DNA of 64,000 nt from Nocardia abscessus (GTDB lineage: Bacteria; Actinomycetota; Actinomycetes; Mycobacteriales; Mycobacteriaceae), in the NCBI RefSeq assembly GCF_015477775.1, contig NZ_JADLQO010000013.1:1-64000 (forward strand), given 5' to 3'. The notes under the pieces were generated by a model. That model was not told where the DNA came from. It saw nothing but the letters and a program-made list of their open reading frames with translations, and did not search any database. Below are positions 53,401 through 61,675 of this stretch, piece by piece. Each line of letters opens with the position of its first letter. The stretch's first letter is position 1. Made by a program: the position numbers and the translations under genes.

Positions 53401-55597
53401 TGACGCCGTTACTGGCTCCGCCGACTGTGGTGACGGTGACCGCAACGGACCCCGTGCCCGCGGGGGTGACCGCGGTGATCTGCGTCGCGGAGTTGACGGT
53501 GAAGGAGGCGGCCGGTGTCGCGCCGAAGGTGACGGCTGTGGCTCCGGTCAGGTTTGTCCCGGTGAGCACGACCGTTGTCCCGCCGGTGACCGGACCCGAA
53601 CTCGGCACTACCGAGGACAGAGCGGGAATCGGAACGTAGGTGTAGGACACCCCGTTGCTGGTTCCGCCCGTGGTGGTGGCGGTGACTTGCACCGTGCCTG
53701 TTCCGGCTGGAGCGACAGCGGTGATCTGGGTAGAGGAGTTGACCGTGAACGAGGTTGCCGGTGTGGCGCCGAAGGTGACGGCTGTGGCTCCGGTCAGGTT
53801 TGTCCCGGTGAGCACGAGCGTTGTCCCGCCGGTGACCGGACCCGAACTCGGCACTACCGAGGACAGAGCGGGAATCGGAACGTAGGTGTAGGACACCCCG
53901 TTGCTGGTTCCGCCCGTGGTGGTGGCGGTGACTTGCACCGTGCCTGTTCCGGCTGGTGCGACAGCGGTGATCTGGGTAGAGGAGTTGACCGTGAACGAGG
54001 TTGCCGGTGTGGCGCCGAAGGTGACGGCGGTGGCTCCGGTCAGGTTCGTTCCGGTCAGAACGACCGTTGTCCCACCACCTACTGGTCCCGAACTCGGCAC
54101 TACCGAGAACAGAGTCGGAACGGGAACGTAGGTATAGGACACGCCGTTACTGGTTCCGCCTGGGGCGGTGACGGTGACCTGGACGGTCCCCGTTCCGGCC
54201 GGTGCGACGGCGGTGATTTGTGTCGCGGAGTTGACCGTGAACGAAGTTGCCGGTGTGGCACCGAAAGTGACCGCGGTGGCTCCGGTGAATCCTGTTCCGG
54301 TGAGGACGACCGTCGTTCCGCCTGCCACTGGTCCCGCACTCGGGACCACTGTGGTCAGAGTCGGAACGGGGATGTAGCTGTAGGACACCCCGTTACTGGT
54401 TCCGCCTGGGGCGGTGACGGTGACCTGGACGGTCCCCGTTCCGGCCGGTGCGACGGCGGTGATTTGTGTCGCGGAGTTGACCGTGAACGAAGTTGCCGGT
54501 GTGGCACCGAAAGTGACCGCGGTGGCTCCGGTGAATCCTGTTCCGGTGAGGACAACCGTCGTTCCGCCTGCCACTGGTCCGGAGTTCGGCACCACCGAGG
54601 TGAGCGTGGGCACCGCGACGTAGGTGTAGGAGAGTCCGTTGCTCGTGCCCCCGGCAGTGGTGACGGTGACCTGTACCGTCCCTGTTCCTGCGGGAGCGAC
54701 CGCCGTGACCTGCGTGTTGGAGTTCACCGTGAACGAGGTCGCCGGCGTACCACCGAAAGTGACCGCGCTGGTGGTGGACAGGCCCGTGCCGGTGAGGACG
54801 ACCGTTGTGCCGCCGGTGACCGGCCCCGTATTCGGGTTGATCGAGGTGAGGCTGGGGACTCCGGCGTAGGTGTAGTTGACGCCGTTGCTGGTTCCGCCCG
54901 AGCCGGTGACGGTGACCTGTACCGTGCCGGGCGACCCGGCGGGGGCGGTGGCCGTGATCTGTGTTGGCGAGTTGACGGTGAAAATGGTTGCGGTGTTGCC
55001 GAACCGTACCGTCAAGGGACCGGTGAAGTTCGTGCCGGTGATCGTGACACTGTTACCACCCGACGCGGGACCCGCGGTCGGGGAGATGGACGTGATGGTC
55101 GGAACTGTGACATAGACGAAGGTGACCGGGTTGCTGGTGCCCCCTGGACCGGTGACGGTGATCGACACGATTCCGCTCCCGGCAGGGGATACGGCGGTGA
55201 TCTGGGTGTCGGAGTTGACCGTGAACGAGGTTGCCGGTGTGGCACCGAAGTTGACCGAGGTGACTCCGGTCAGGCCCGATCCGGTGAGTGTGACCGTCGT
55301 CCCGCCGGAGGTGGACCCTTGGCTGGGGCTGACACTGCTCAGGGACGGGACCGGCAGATAGGTATAGGAGACCCCGTTACTGGTACCGGCCGCGGTGGTG
55401 ACGGTGACCTGTACGGTACCGGCCGAACCGGCGGGCGCGATGGCCGTGATCTGGGTGGGGGAGTTCATGGTGAAAGTGGTTGCGGTGCTCCCGAACCGAA
55501 CTGTCGTCGGACCGGTGAACCCGGTACCGGTAATCGTGACGCTGGTACCCCCCGTCGTCGGCCCTGACGTGGGGGAGATGGAAGTGATGGTAGGCAT
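50441..55597 (-). CDS. IPT/TIG repeat protein, long (21 repeats)
   Basis: This 1718-residue protein consists of 21 tandem IPT/TIG beta-sandwich repeats of about 82 residues (246 bases). Each runs from P.L..VVPSSGP..GGTTVVLTGTNLTG through AVTFGATPATSFTVNSATQI to VQVT.TTVGGTSNGV.YTY. The start ATG 55597 (MPTITSISPTSGP) has GAGGAGG 7 bases upstream; a frame extension to 55810 lacks support. Neighbouring pairs are nearly identical, most clearly the repeats encoded at 52410-52655 and 52656-52901. IPT/TIG domains are found in adhesins, phage tail fibres and enzymes. No signal peptide, membrane segment, sorting signal or enzymatic domain is present, so the location is unknown. Confidence 0.88.
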   Translation of the reverse strand: MPTITSISPTSGPTTGGTSVTITGTGFTGPTTVRFGSTATTFTMNSPTQITAIAPAGSAGTVQVTVTTAAGTSNGVSYTYLPVPSLSSVSPSQGSTSGGTTVTLTGSGLTGVTSVNFGATPATSFTVNSDTQITAVSPAGSGIVSITVTGPGGTSNPVTFVYVTVPTITSISPTAGPASGGNSVTITGTNFTGPLTVRFGNTATIFTVNSPTQITATAPAGSPGTVQVTVTGSGGTSNGVNYTYAGVPSLTSINPNTGPVTGGTTVVLTGTGLSTTSAVTFGGTPATSFTVNSNTQVTAVAPAGTGTVQVTVTTAGGTSNGLSYTYVAVPTLTSVVPNSGPVAGGTTVVLTGTGFTGATAVTFGATPATSFTVNSATQITAVAPAGTGTVQVTVTAPGGTSNGVSYSYIPVPTLTTVVPSAGPVAGGTTVVLTGTGFTGATAVTFGATPATSFTVNSATQITAVAPAGTGTVQVTVTAPGGTSNGVSYTYVPVPTLFSVVPSSGPVGGGTTVVLTGTNLTGATAVTFGATPATSFTVNSSTQITAVAPAGTGTVQVTATTTGGTSNGVSYTYVPIPALSSVVPSSGPVTGGTTLVLTGTNLTGATAVTFGATPATSFTVNSSTQITAVAPAGTGTVQVTATTTGGTSNGVSYTYVPIPALSSVVPSSGPVTGGTTVVLTGTNLTGATAVTFGATPAASFTVNSATQITAVTPAGTGSVAVTVTTVGGASNGVTYTYVAAPTLSTVVPSSGPVAGGTTVVLTGTGLTGATAVTFGATPAASFTVNSATQITAVAPAGTGTVQVTATTAGGTSNGVAYTYVALPTLATLVPSAGPVTGGTTVVLTGTNLTGATAVTFGATPATSFTVDSATQITAVTPAGTGSVAVTVTTVGGTSNGVAYTYVPAPALTSVVPSSGPESGGTTVVLTGTNLTGTTGVTFGVTPAASFTVDSATQITAVSPAGTGTVQVTATTVGGTSTGVAYTYVPAPALTSVVPSSGPESGGTTVVLTGTNLTGTTGVTFGVTPAASFTVDSATQITAVSPAGTGTVQVTATTVGGTSTGVAYTYVPIPTVATAVPSSGPETGGTTVVLTGTNLTGATAVTFGATPATSFTVDSATQITAVAPAGTGSVQATVTTVGGTSTGVTYTYVPIPTVATAVPSSGPETGGTTVVLTGTNLTGVTAVTFGATPATSFTVDSATQITAVAPAGTGSVQATVTTVGGTSTGVTYTYVPTPALTTVVPNSGTAAGGTTVVLTGTDLTGATAVSFGATPAASFTVDSATQITAVSPAGTGTVQVTATTVGGTTNGVAYTYIPVPALANVVPNSGPVAGGTTVVLTGTDLTGTTAVDFGATPAASFTVDSATQITAVSPAGTGTVQVTATTAGGTSNGVAYTFVPVPALTTVVPNSGSAAGGTTVVLTGTDLTGATDVSFGATPATSFTVDSATQITAVSSAGTGTVQVTITTAGGTSNGVSYDYVPALGSAFPFQGPEAGGNQVFLNGNGLTGVTAVTFGGTPATSFTVDSDTQITAIAAAGTGAVQVTATGPNGTSNGVTYTYIPVPTLTSDSPTSGPEAGGNTVILTGTGLSTAGAVLFGISASDFTVDSDTQITATAVPGTGTVQITVITAGGTSNGVAYTYIPAPTLSSAVPNSGAAAGGTTVVLTGTDLTGTTAVDFGATPAASFTVDSATQITAVSPAGTGTVQITATTGGGTSNGVAYTFI
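50444..55590 (-). repeat. Tandem 246-base coding repeats
   Basis: About 21 direct repeats with a 246-base period make up the long IPT/TIG gene. Adjacent units vary from strongly diverged (ends of the array) to almost identical (units at 51918-52163 and 52164-52409; 52410-52655 and 52656-52901; 53639-53885 and 53885-54131). This mosaic is typical of repeat number change by unequal crossing-over and could give assembly problems. Confidence 0.85.
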
Positions 55598-55626
55598 GGC
55601 GCAGCCTCCTCGTTGCCGTGGTGCTA

Positions 55627-55736
55627 ATCCTCTGCACCGGATTGGTGCACGACTCGATCGGCGGCCCGCCTTCTCCATTAACGCCCCAGGACTAGTTGCT
55701 GGGCAACGTATCTCCGATCTGTTTTTGTCCGATTTG
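55627..55736 (-). repeat. Conserved 5' leader of the long IPT/TIG gene
   Basis: This is the partner of 50170-50277, with shared blocks CCTCTGCACC, GGCGGCCCGCC, TCCATTAAC and TTTTGTCC. It begins 30 bases before the start codon. A common promoter or regulatory RNA element is possible; no obvious sigma-type hexamers were identified. Confidence 0.6.
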
Positions 55737-55847
55737 GATGCTGGCGATGGAGTCGAGGACGTTCTATCGGGCACTGCGGCAGCGGCGTAGCTGAGGCGAG
55801 GCGAGAACAAGGCAGATCTGCCGAAACGCTTTATCCCGCAAGATGGG

Positions 55848-56468
55848 ATGACGGTGCACCGGACGGCATTCGGGGTTGGCCCGCGTCACGTGCTCACCGC
55901 GAGTCATTGCGTCGACTGGTCGGGCGGGTTGATGAAGGTCGAAGTCCACCTGTTCGGCGCGACGGCTCGTGACTGGTCCTACGTCACGCGAGCGATCGCG
56001 TATACCGACATCACAACGGTTACGTCCACCACAGTCGATGAGGACTACGCCTGTCTCGTGCTCGAAAAACCGCTCGGCGAGGCCTTCGGTTGGCTCGGCG
56101 TCCGGGAGTACGACAGCGACTGGGATGACGACGACGTTTGGTCCTCGATCGGGTACCCAGGGGACGTCGCCAGCGGAGTCCAGCCCATCTTCATCGGGAA
56201 CAAGAGTATGGACGAGGACGAGTGGGACTTCGGCTCCGGCCGCGCCATGAACAGCAACGTCGACATGATGAAAGGTCAGTCAGGATCCCCCATGTTCGGC
56301 TGGTGGAATTACGACGACGGCACCGGCACTCGACCCTGGCCTTTTGTCACGGCAGTCATATCTTCGGAGAGCTTTGGCTTCTACCCGCCGACCTTCAGGA
56401 TCAATTGGTGCTCCGGCGGGGCCGATATCGTCCGCCTCGTCAGGTACGCAAAGCGGAACTACCCCTAG
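55848..56468 (+). CDS. Trypsin-like serine protease (V8/Glu-endopeptidase-like)
   Basis: This 206-residue chymotrypsin-fold protein has the full triad: His in HVLTASHCV, Asp in DEDYACLVLEKPLG and Ser in GQSGSPMFGW. Further landmarks are SIGYPGD and the C-terminal NWCSGGADIVRLVRYAKRNYP. No signal peptide is present and the N-terminus is short; the frame is open upstream to a TAG at about 55785 but no other start codon occurs. A cytosolic protease of the effector type or an exported one with a lost leader are both possible. It diverges from the long IPT/TIG gene. Confidence 0.75.
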   Translation: MTVHRTAFGVGPRHVLTASHCVDWSGGLMKVEVHLFGATARDWSYVTRAIAYTDITTVTSTTVDEDYACLVLEKPLGEAFGWLGVREYDSDWDDDDVWSSIGYPGDVASGVQPIFIGNKSMDEDEWDFGSGRAMNSNVDMMKGQSGSPMFGWWNYDDGTGTRPWPFVTAVISSESFGFYPPTFRINWCSGGADIVRLVRYAKRNYP

Positions 56469-56725
56469 CTCGGCAGGGATGTGGCCGTCTAGGCGGCAGT
56501 TACGTGCGCGGGTAGAACGTCCCCGCCGGAGGTGTGTTGCCCCATAACTACCGTTATCGGGCAAGACGGCTCGGGCACGCCTCCAGCGAAACCCACTCAG
56601 ATCTACGCGCTGCTCGCAGGCCAGTCGCCGATGGCAAGATCCGCGCCGCGCGGCGACGGCGCGACGGCGGCCGTCGACGCTGAGCGTTTTGGTCGGAGCG
56701 CACCTGTGGGAGGAACATTTCGGAG

Positions 56726-56971
56726 ATGAACCGCGGCATCAACCACGAGTGGGCCATCGCGAGACTGCGGAACTATCTGAGAATCGCGGAGATCGAGTCC
56801 GTCCCAAGCCCACGGGGAGTGGTTGGGGGGCTGACCGAATGCCGCTGCTGTAGTTTCTCCTACGGCTACTTGGGGTCGGATCATGCTGCCCTGACACAGT
56901 TTCAGCATTGCTACATGCCGGTACTTTTGTCAATGGTTCAAGGTCATCCAGCTGAAATTGACTTTTACTAG
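56726..56971 (+). pseudogene. Small ORF, probable N-terminal remnant of an unknown protein
   Basis: The 81-residue frame opens NHEWAIARLRNYLRIAEIES, resembling the helical N-terminus (xEWAIxRLRxYLxL) of a larger actinobacterial protein family of unknown role. The rest, including CRCCSFSYGYLGS, shows no similarity I recognise. GGAGG lies about 15 bases upstream. The preceding 250 bases hold nothing recognisable. Confidence 0.35.
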
Positions 56972-57400
56972 TTCGCGAATGTTCAGCGATTCGATGAGGG
57001 GAGGCCGAGGCTGTCTCGTCCCGGGCTGGCGAGGGTCCGAAAGGCCGGGTGCCCGCAGACTGATGTGCGGCTTCTCGTTGATTCGTTGCGCCTGCAGCGC
57101 GATGTAAGCCCACTTGCTCCGGGAAGCTGGGATACCCGGTGCGGATGGCAAGGACCGGACACGCACGTTGATGTCGTCCTCGTAGGTCGGCATCGCGGCG
57201 GGATGCGGGCACAGTGAAGCTTCGCTCGAGACGGATGAGGACGCTGGTTGACGAGAACGCGTCGAACCAATCAGTCATCCGCCCGGGTCCGGCGGCACTG
57301 CGCGAGCAGACGCTCGCTGACAGTGAGCGGCTCCAAGCCCGGCGAGTAGTCACACAAAACCGGTCATCCCGACTGGTCGACGTCGACCGCCGAACTCGGC
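56972..57400. other. No recognisable gene (about 430 bases)
   Basis: Short overlapping frames on both strands show no domain or ribosome site. The region lies between the small remnant and the toxin-antitoxin operon. Confidence 0.45.
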
Positions 57401-57736
57401 TCAGGATGCCTTGCGGTGCTCGTCGTTCTCGTGCTGAGCGATCACGGCCAAGAGTTCGCGCACCCACGCCGGTCGCTGCGCGCCGGTTCCGGCCTCGGCC
57501 ACGTCGCGTTCGATCAACGAACGGATATAGGCCGACTGCGACATGCCGAGGTTCGCCGCGCGGCGCTTACACGCCTGATCGAGGTCACGGGTCAGCTTCA
57601 CCGATCGGGGGATGAGGACCGGTTCCGCGCCCGCGCCGGTCTCGATCGGCGGGGTGACCGGTTCATCGGTGAACTCGAGGCGCTCGGTCATCGCCGCTAC
57701 CTCGGCGGGGCTCATGTTCAAGAACGGATCAGTCAT
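57401..57736 (-). CDS. Ribbon-helix-helix antitoxin (BrnA-like)
   Basis: This 111-residue protein has a C-terminal half holding an RHH/CopG DNA-binding motif: VLIPRSVKLTRDLDQACKRR then AANLGMSQSAYIRSLIERDV. The N-terminal about 45 residues are acidic and flexible, a typical toxin-neutralising segment. Its start overlaps the end of the upstream gene by 8 bases (57729-57736), showing translational coupling. Toxin-first order is that of the brnTA systems. It should bind the operator-like repeats at 58038-58062. Confidence 0.65.
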   Translation of the reverse strand: MTDPFLNMSPAEVAAMTERLEFTDEPVTPPIETGAGAEPVLIPRSVKLTRDLDQACKRRAANLGMSQSAYIRSLIERDVAEAGTGAQRPAWVRELLAVIAQHENDEHRKAS

Positions 57737-58031
57737 TGCGGGTCGCCTCCCACTTCTCGAAGTCCGCGGTCTGGTCTGCTGTGAGGTATGCGGCGTTGTA
57801 CACCTCGATGTCGCGACCGAGGTGACGGGCGAACACCGATATCGGTGTGCCGTCGTCAGCGCGACCCCAGATCACCAGCGATACCAGCCCGGTCGCCGGG
57901 TCGGCAGCCGATCGTAGCCAGACCGGTCGCTTCCCCTTCATCCACGCATCCACCAAGTCGAATACGTCGTCCGGGTCGACTCCTGTTCGCGCCAGCATCT
58001 GGGCGAGCGCCCAGTACCACTCGATCGCCAC
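57729..58031 (-). CDS. BrnT-like toxin (putative)
   Basis: The product is 100 residues. The central beta-rich block LVSLVIWGRADDGTPISVFA followed by IEVYNAAYLTADQTADFEKW recalls the BrnT RelE-fold layout (GR..DGR.L.VVF...I.V.SAR). Similarity is weak, so another RelE-like toxin family is possible. The GTG start at 58031 follows directly on the operator region; an ATG two bases away is out of frame. If real, it would be a ribosome-dependent mRNA cleaver. Confidence 0.55.
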   Translation of the reverse strand: MAIEWYWALAQMLARTGVDPDDVFDLVDAWMKGKRPVWLRSAADPATGLVSLVIWGRADDGTPISVFARHLGRDIEVYNAAYLTADQTADFEKWEATRND

Positions 58032-58037
58032 ATTCTC

Positions 58038-58062
58038 AGACTACCGTAGAGACTACGCGTCT
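58038..58062. promoter_or_regulatory. Operator-like repeats of the toxin-antitoxin operon
   Basis: AGACTAC occurs twice, 12 bases apart (58038 and 58050), and GTAG-AGA-CTAC forms an inverted repeat at 58046-58056. Such short repeated half-sites immediately before the first gene fit RHH autoregulation. Confidence 0.45.
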
Positions 58063-58289
58063 GGGAGGGTGAACCTCCTAGGTCCACTCCAGCACCGGGT
58101 GCACAGAGACGGTCGCCACACGTGACCCGGAGTCGAGGCATTCTGCTGATCAGTGCGCTGCCAGCAGTGATGAGCCGTGGCGTGGCAGGATTCAATAGCC
58201 GGGCTTGCGAGTACACGACTCGATCACCGTTCCCGACTACGCCACGGGCGGCCGTATCACCCCTGGCTCGGCGGATGCGAGGCCGGCTG

Positions 58290-58741
58290 AGCTTATGGCG
58301 GTGAAGCTCGGCTGAGTCGTGTTCGGCGGCGTACTGCTCGCGCCAGCGATCAACGAGCGGAACCAGTCCGTTGGTCATGTAGGTGTAGAAGTCCTGCATC
58401 TCGTGCAGGCGCGCCGCGGTGGCGGTGTCCGGGGCGGAAGCGCCGATGCCTTCCTGGGCGGCGTCACGCATGGTGGCCAGCATCGTGTTCTGCTGCGACA
58501 TCAATGCTGCCCAGGCGCCTGCGCGGAAGCGGTAATGGTCGCGGCGGCTGCCGGGGGCGGGGACGCGTTCGATCAGGCCGACGGGGATGAGTTGTTTGAT
58601 CGCGGCGGAGACCGCGCCGGAGCTGATCGACAGCTCTGCGCACAGGTCCACAGCGGTCATTGTGGCTTGTTCGGTGTAGAGCAAGGCGGTCATCACGCGC
58701 GCGGTGGTGCGTTGCATCCCGCCACCGTCGGACAGGGTCAA
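58290..58741 (-). pseudogene. GbsR/MarR-like regulator, truncated
   Basis: The minus strand reads LSDGGGMQRTTARVMTALL, then AVDLCAELSISSGAVSAAIK and LIERVPAPGSRRDHYRFRAG, a winged helix of the GbsR/MarR type. It continues to FYTYMTNGLVPLVDRWREQY. The N-terminus is cut at 58741, exactly where the oppositely oriented LGFP remnant starts, and the C-terminus runs into non-homologous codons. It is a product of an inversion or recombination break. Confidence 0.6.
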
Positions 58742-59114
58742 AGCCCGGCTTCTCCGTTCAAGACTTCGACAACGGTGCCATCTACTGGACAGACAAGACC
58801 GGGGCCTGGGAAGTGTTTGGGCTGATCGGGAACAAGTACGTCCGCGTTGCGGTGGCCGGTCAGCGGAGAATTGTCCACGCCGAACGGTCCGGCCCGGTTC
58901 AACCGGTTCCAGACCGGCAACATCTATCACTCCCCGGCAGGAACCGACGCCGTCTACGGCGGTATCTTCGGCGAATGGGCCCGGCAAGGCTACGAGAACG
59001 GCCGACTCGGATTCCCCATCTCCGACGAATTCGACGTCCCCTGGCCGTCGCATGGATTTCCAACGCGGCTGGATCGAATGGAACGCCACTACGGGGCAAC
59101 TCACCACCGGGTGA
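58741..59114 (+). pseudogene. LGFP-repeat cell-wall protein fragment
   Basis: Three pieces in different frames make LGFP repeats: VQDFDNGAIYWTDKTGAWEV, then FNRFQTGNIYHSPAGTDAVY and GRLGFPISDEFDVPW, then FQRGWIEWNATTGQL and a stop at 59112-59114. LGFP repeats bind mycolyl-arabinogalactan-peptidoglycan walls. At least two frameshifts and a missing N-terminus make it a pseudogene. Confidence 0.6.
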
Positions 59115-59905
59115 GGCGCTCGCGAGGGTCAGCGCGGATCATCGGCGCCGATCCTTCTCCGAGTGCGAGAGCAGCGCTTCGGCCCCGGGGAGCATGAATC
59201 CGGGGCTGAAGCGGCAGTGGTGCTATACCCGACTGGAGCTCGAGCGGTACCGAAAATACTCGACTCGCGACTGCGGGCGCTGCACCCCAGGGGTGAGTCG
59301 CAACGCCGAGTTGTCACTTGCCATGTCTCGGAGCTGGGTGACAGTCCAGCGGTGATGAGGACTGCGGACTGCGAGGTATGAGGCTTGGCCGCCGTATGGA
59401 TGCATCGCGACGCGACGATATTGCTCTGCTGCGGAGTCGCTCGGCTTGCAGGCAGCGCCCGGATCGCCGGGAAATTCGAAATGCCCTGCTTATCGGGTCT
59501 TCCCTGTTGTCACGGCCACGGTCGGTCAGTGGGTGTGCTGACCTGGCTGAACCTGGCCGGCGTAGTCGAACCGACACGTGCGTCACCACGCTGGCAGCGG
59601 TCGCGCGCCGATTGCCGACCGGAGCGGTCACGAGTGAGGACGAGCTGGTGTGACGCGGCGACCGGAGTGCAGCTTCGACCCGACCTTGACGCGGTCGTCG
59701 CCGACGACGTAACCGGACGCGTGAGCGGCCTGGTCACGGCGGCGTATCTCGCCCTGCCCTGCCCCGCAGCTCGGCCCAGGTGTTGTTTCGCAGCCGCACG
59801 AACGCCGGTCACTGGAGGTTGTGGACGCCGCTTGCGGTGTTCGTGCGTATCGCGGTGGACAGAGGGTAGGCGATATATGCATCTACTTCGATGAATGGAG
59901 GCGTC
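59115..59905. other. No recognisable gene (about 790 bases)
   Basis: Several open frames up to 169 codons exist, but amino-acid composition (Arg/Cys-rich) and lack of starts argue against coding. The region may hold eroded mobile-element sequence; nothing can be assigned. The last bases carry GGAGG for the following gene. Confidence 0.45.
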
Positions 59906-60547
59906 ATGAGGGACGTCGACGACAATGTTTCCGCAGGCCGCGGTCGTCCGCTTCGGATTCCGCGTAGCCGGGGAGCTCTCGGCGGGCTCGGTGTGCTACT
60001 CCTGGGCGTGTGGGGTGCGCTGATCCCGTTCGTCGGGCCGTACTTCGACTTCGCGTTCACTCCGGACGAGCCATGGGTGTGGACGGCGGCGCGTGGGTGG
60101 CTCCAGGTATTGCCCGGCGTCGCCGCGATCATCGGCGGATTGCTCATGTTGGCAAGCCGCAACCGGCTCGTGGCGAGCTTCGGTGGGTGGCTGGCAGTGG
60201 CGGCGGGCGTGTGGTTCGTGATCGGGCCGCTGCTGGCGGACCCACTGGGGATCGGGGACGTCGGGGAACCCGTCGCTACGTCCGACCTGAAGCATGCCGT
60301 GCTGCAGCTGACCTACTTCTATGGTCTCGGTGCGCTGATCCTGTTCTTCGCCGCGGCCTCGCTCGGCCGATTGTCAGTGCGTAGCGCACGCGATATCGCC
60401 TTCGCGCGACGCGAGATCGATGCCCGAGCCGCGGAAGCAGACAGTCAGCGCCGGATAGCCGACACGCCAGGCCCTGTGGAACCCGGCTCCCGGGCTGATT
60501 CCGTAGCGGGGCCGCGGCCGAACAAGCCCGGTCTGCACCGCGGGTGA
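59906..60547 (+). CDS. Four-helix membrane protein of unknown function
   Basis: The product is 213 residues with four hydrophobic segments: LGGLGVLLLGVWGALIPFVG, LPGVAAIIGGLLML, FGGWLAVAAGVWFVIGPL and LGALILFFAAASL. A cytoplasmic Arg-rich tail follows. The pattern (paired helices, PW..TA..W and GPL.D) is that of small SPW-type actinobacterial membrane proteins. The ATG at 59906 is favoured by GGAGG 5 bases upstream; an ATG at 59891 is in frame. No function can be assigned. Confidence 0.7.
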   Translation: MRDVDDNVSAGRGRPLRIPRSRGALGGLGVLLLGVWGALIPFVGPYFDFAFTPDEPWVWTAARGWLQVLPGVAAIIGGLLMLASRNRLVASFGGWLAVAAGVWFVIGPLLADPLGIGDVGEPVATSDLKHAVLQLTYFYGLGALILFFAAASLGRLSVRSARDIAFARREIDARAAEADSQRRIADTPGPVEPGSRADSVAGPRPNKPGLHRG

Positions 60548-60880
60548 ACAACCCATTCTCGGCGGCGTCCCCCGAAGACTGCGGGCGGCCTCTCGCGGTC
60601 TACGGTCTGTCCAACCGCGGGGCGCAGCAATGGGCTCCACGGGCTGGTCCGTCTCCGAAGCCGGCATCGGTTCATAGGGCGCCGCGATCGAATTGTTTCC
60701 AGCGTGCCTCCAGCACAGGTTGAGCTGATATCGACCCACACACCACCGCGTGGCTCCTACGAGCACCAGGGCTCCATGTGGTGAATGTCGATGTCGATCG
60801 CTTGATTCCTGTGTAGCCGGATCATCGGAGGCGACCGAAGGTGGAAAGGCGTTCGACTGCACTGCGCGTCAGCTATCCGA
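60548..60880. other. No recognisable gene (about 330 bases)
   Basis: No coding signal, repeat or clear hairpin was seen between the membrane protein and the convergent TerD gene. A terminator is expected but not evident. Confidence 0.4.
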
Positions 60881-61423
60881 TCAGGTCAGGAATCGGGTCA
60901 TGTGCGGGATCGCCTCGACCGGATGTTGCGCGCTGATGGCCTCGCCGATCGGCTCGAAACGCCACGTTCCCCCAGGCCGGGACACTTTGCCCATCACCAG
61001 GCCGGTGTGGGAAGCGTCTGCGCTGAGGTCGTAACGAGCGATCTCGGTGCCGGAGGTGCTGTCGACCACGCGGCAGAACGCGTTGTCGATCTGGTCGAAG
61101 GTTTGGCCGGTATATGAGGTGACGAGAAGAACGATGGTGGTGATCTGCGGCGGTATCCGGGTCAGGTCGATCGTGATCACCTCGTTGTCGCCTTTGCCTT
61201 CGCCAGTAGTGCTGTCCCCGAGGTGGCGCACCGAGCCGTCTCGCGAGCTGAGCTGCTGGTGGTAGACGACATCGGTGATGTGGTCCTCGGCGAACATCAA
61301 TGCCGAAGCGTTCAGATCGATGTCCTTGGCGTCGGGGCCGAACCAATTGCGCCGCACCGGATCCCATCCCAATGCCATGCGAAGATGCTCGAGCCGCATC
61401 CTGTTGTGATCACTCGACGTCAT
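60881..61423 (-). CDS. TerD-family (tellurium resistance-like) protein
   Basis: This protein of about 180 residues has the TerD landmarks LGWDPV, DLNASALMFAEDHITDVVY, SSRDGSVRHLGDSTTGEGKG, DNEVITIDLTRIPPQIT and NAFCRVVDSTSGTEIARYDL. These include the acidic residues that bind Ca2+ in the family. The ATG at 61423 has GAAGGAAG 6 bases upstream; the frame is open to 62065 but the extension is not TerD-like. No other ter genes are adjacent. TerD proteins are linked to membrane-stress and metal/phage-resistance complexes. Confidence 0.82.
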   Translation of the reverse strand: MTSSDHNRMRLEHLRMALGWDPVRRNWFGPDAKDIDLNASALMFAEDHITDVVYHQQLSSRDGSVRHLGDSTTGEGKGDNEVITIDLTRIPPQITTIVLLVTSYTGQTFDQIDNAFCRVVDSTSGTEIARYDLSADASHTGLVMGKVSRPGGTWRFEPIGEAISAQHPVEAIPHMTRFLT

Positions 61424-61675
61424 GAGCTGGCTTCCTTCGGGTGTGGCGGGACGGGTGTCGAGTTCCGGTCCGGCAACCCGGTGGCGTGGCAGACGGTTGG
61501 GACCGAAGGCATTGTGGCCGTGGGGTACTGAGCGGTCCAGGCATCCAGTGGCAGCGCGAGCGGCGGGCGCAGGGGGGCGAATGCCCATGCGGTGGCCGCG
61601 ACGGCTTGCACGTGAGGTCCCAGAACACGATCGGTGTCCCTGGCCGCGCCGAAGGAGGACTCCTCGCTTCCGCGA

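Noticed and set aside
50357..55567. 1736-codon plus-strand frame opposite the long IPT/TIG gene
   Set aside because: It is Arg/Gly/Asp-rich and periodic only because the real minus-strand repeats are periodic; no start signal or domain.
50441..55597. CRISPR-like or satellite repeat array
   Set aside because: The 246-base units are contiguous, without spacers, in frame, and translate to IPT/TIG domains.
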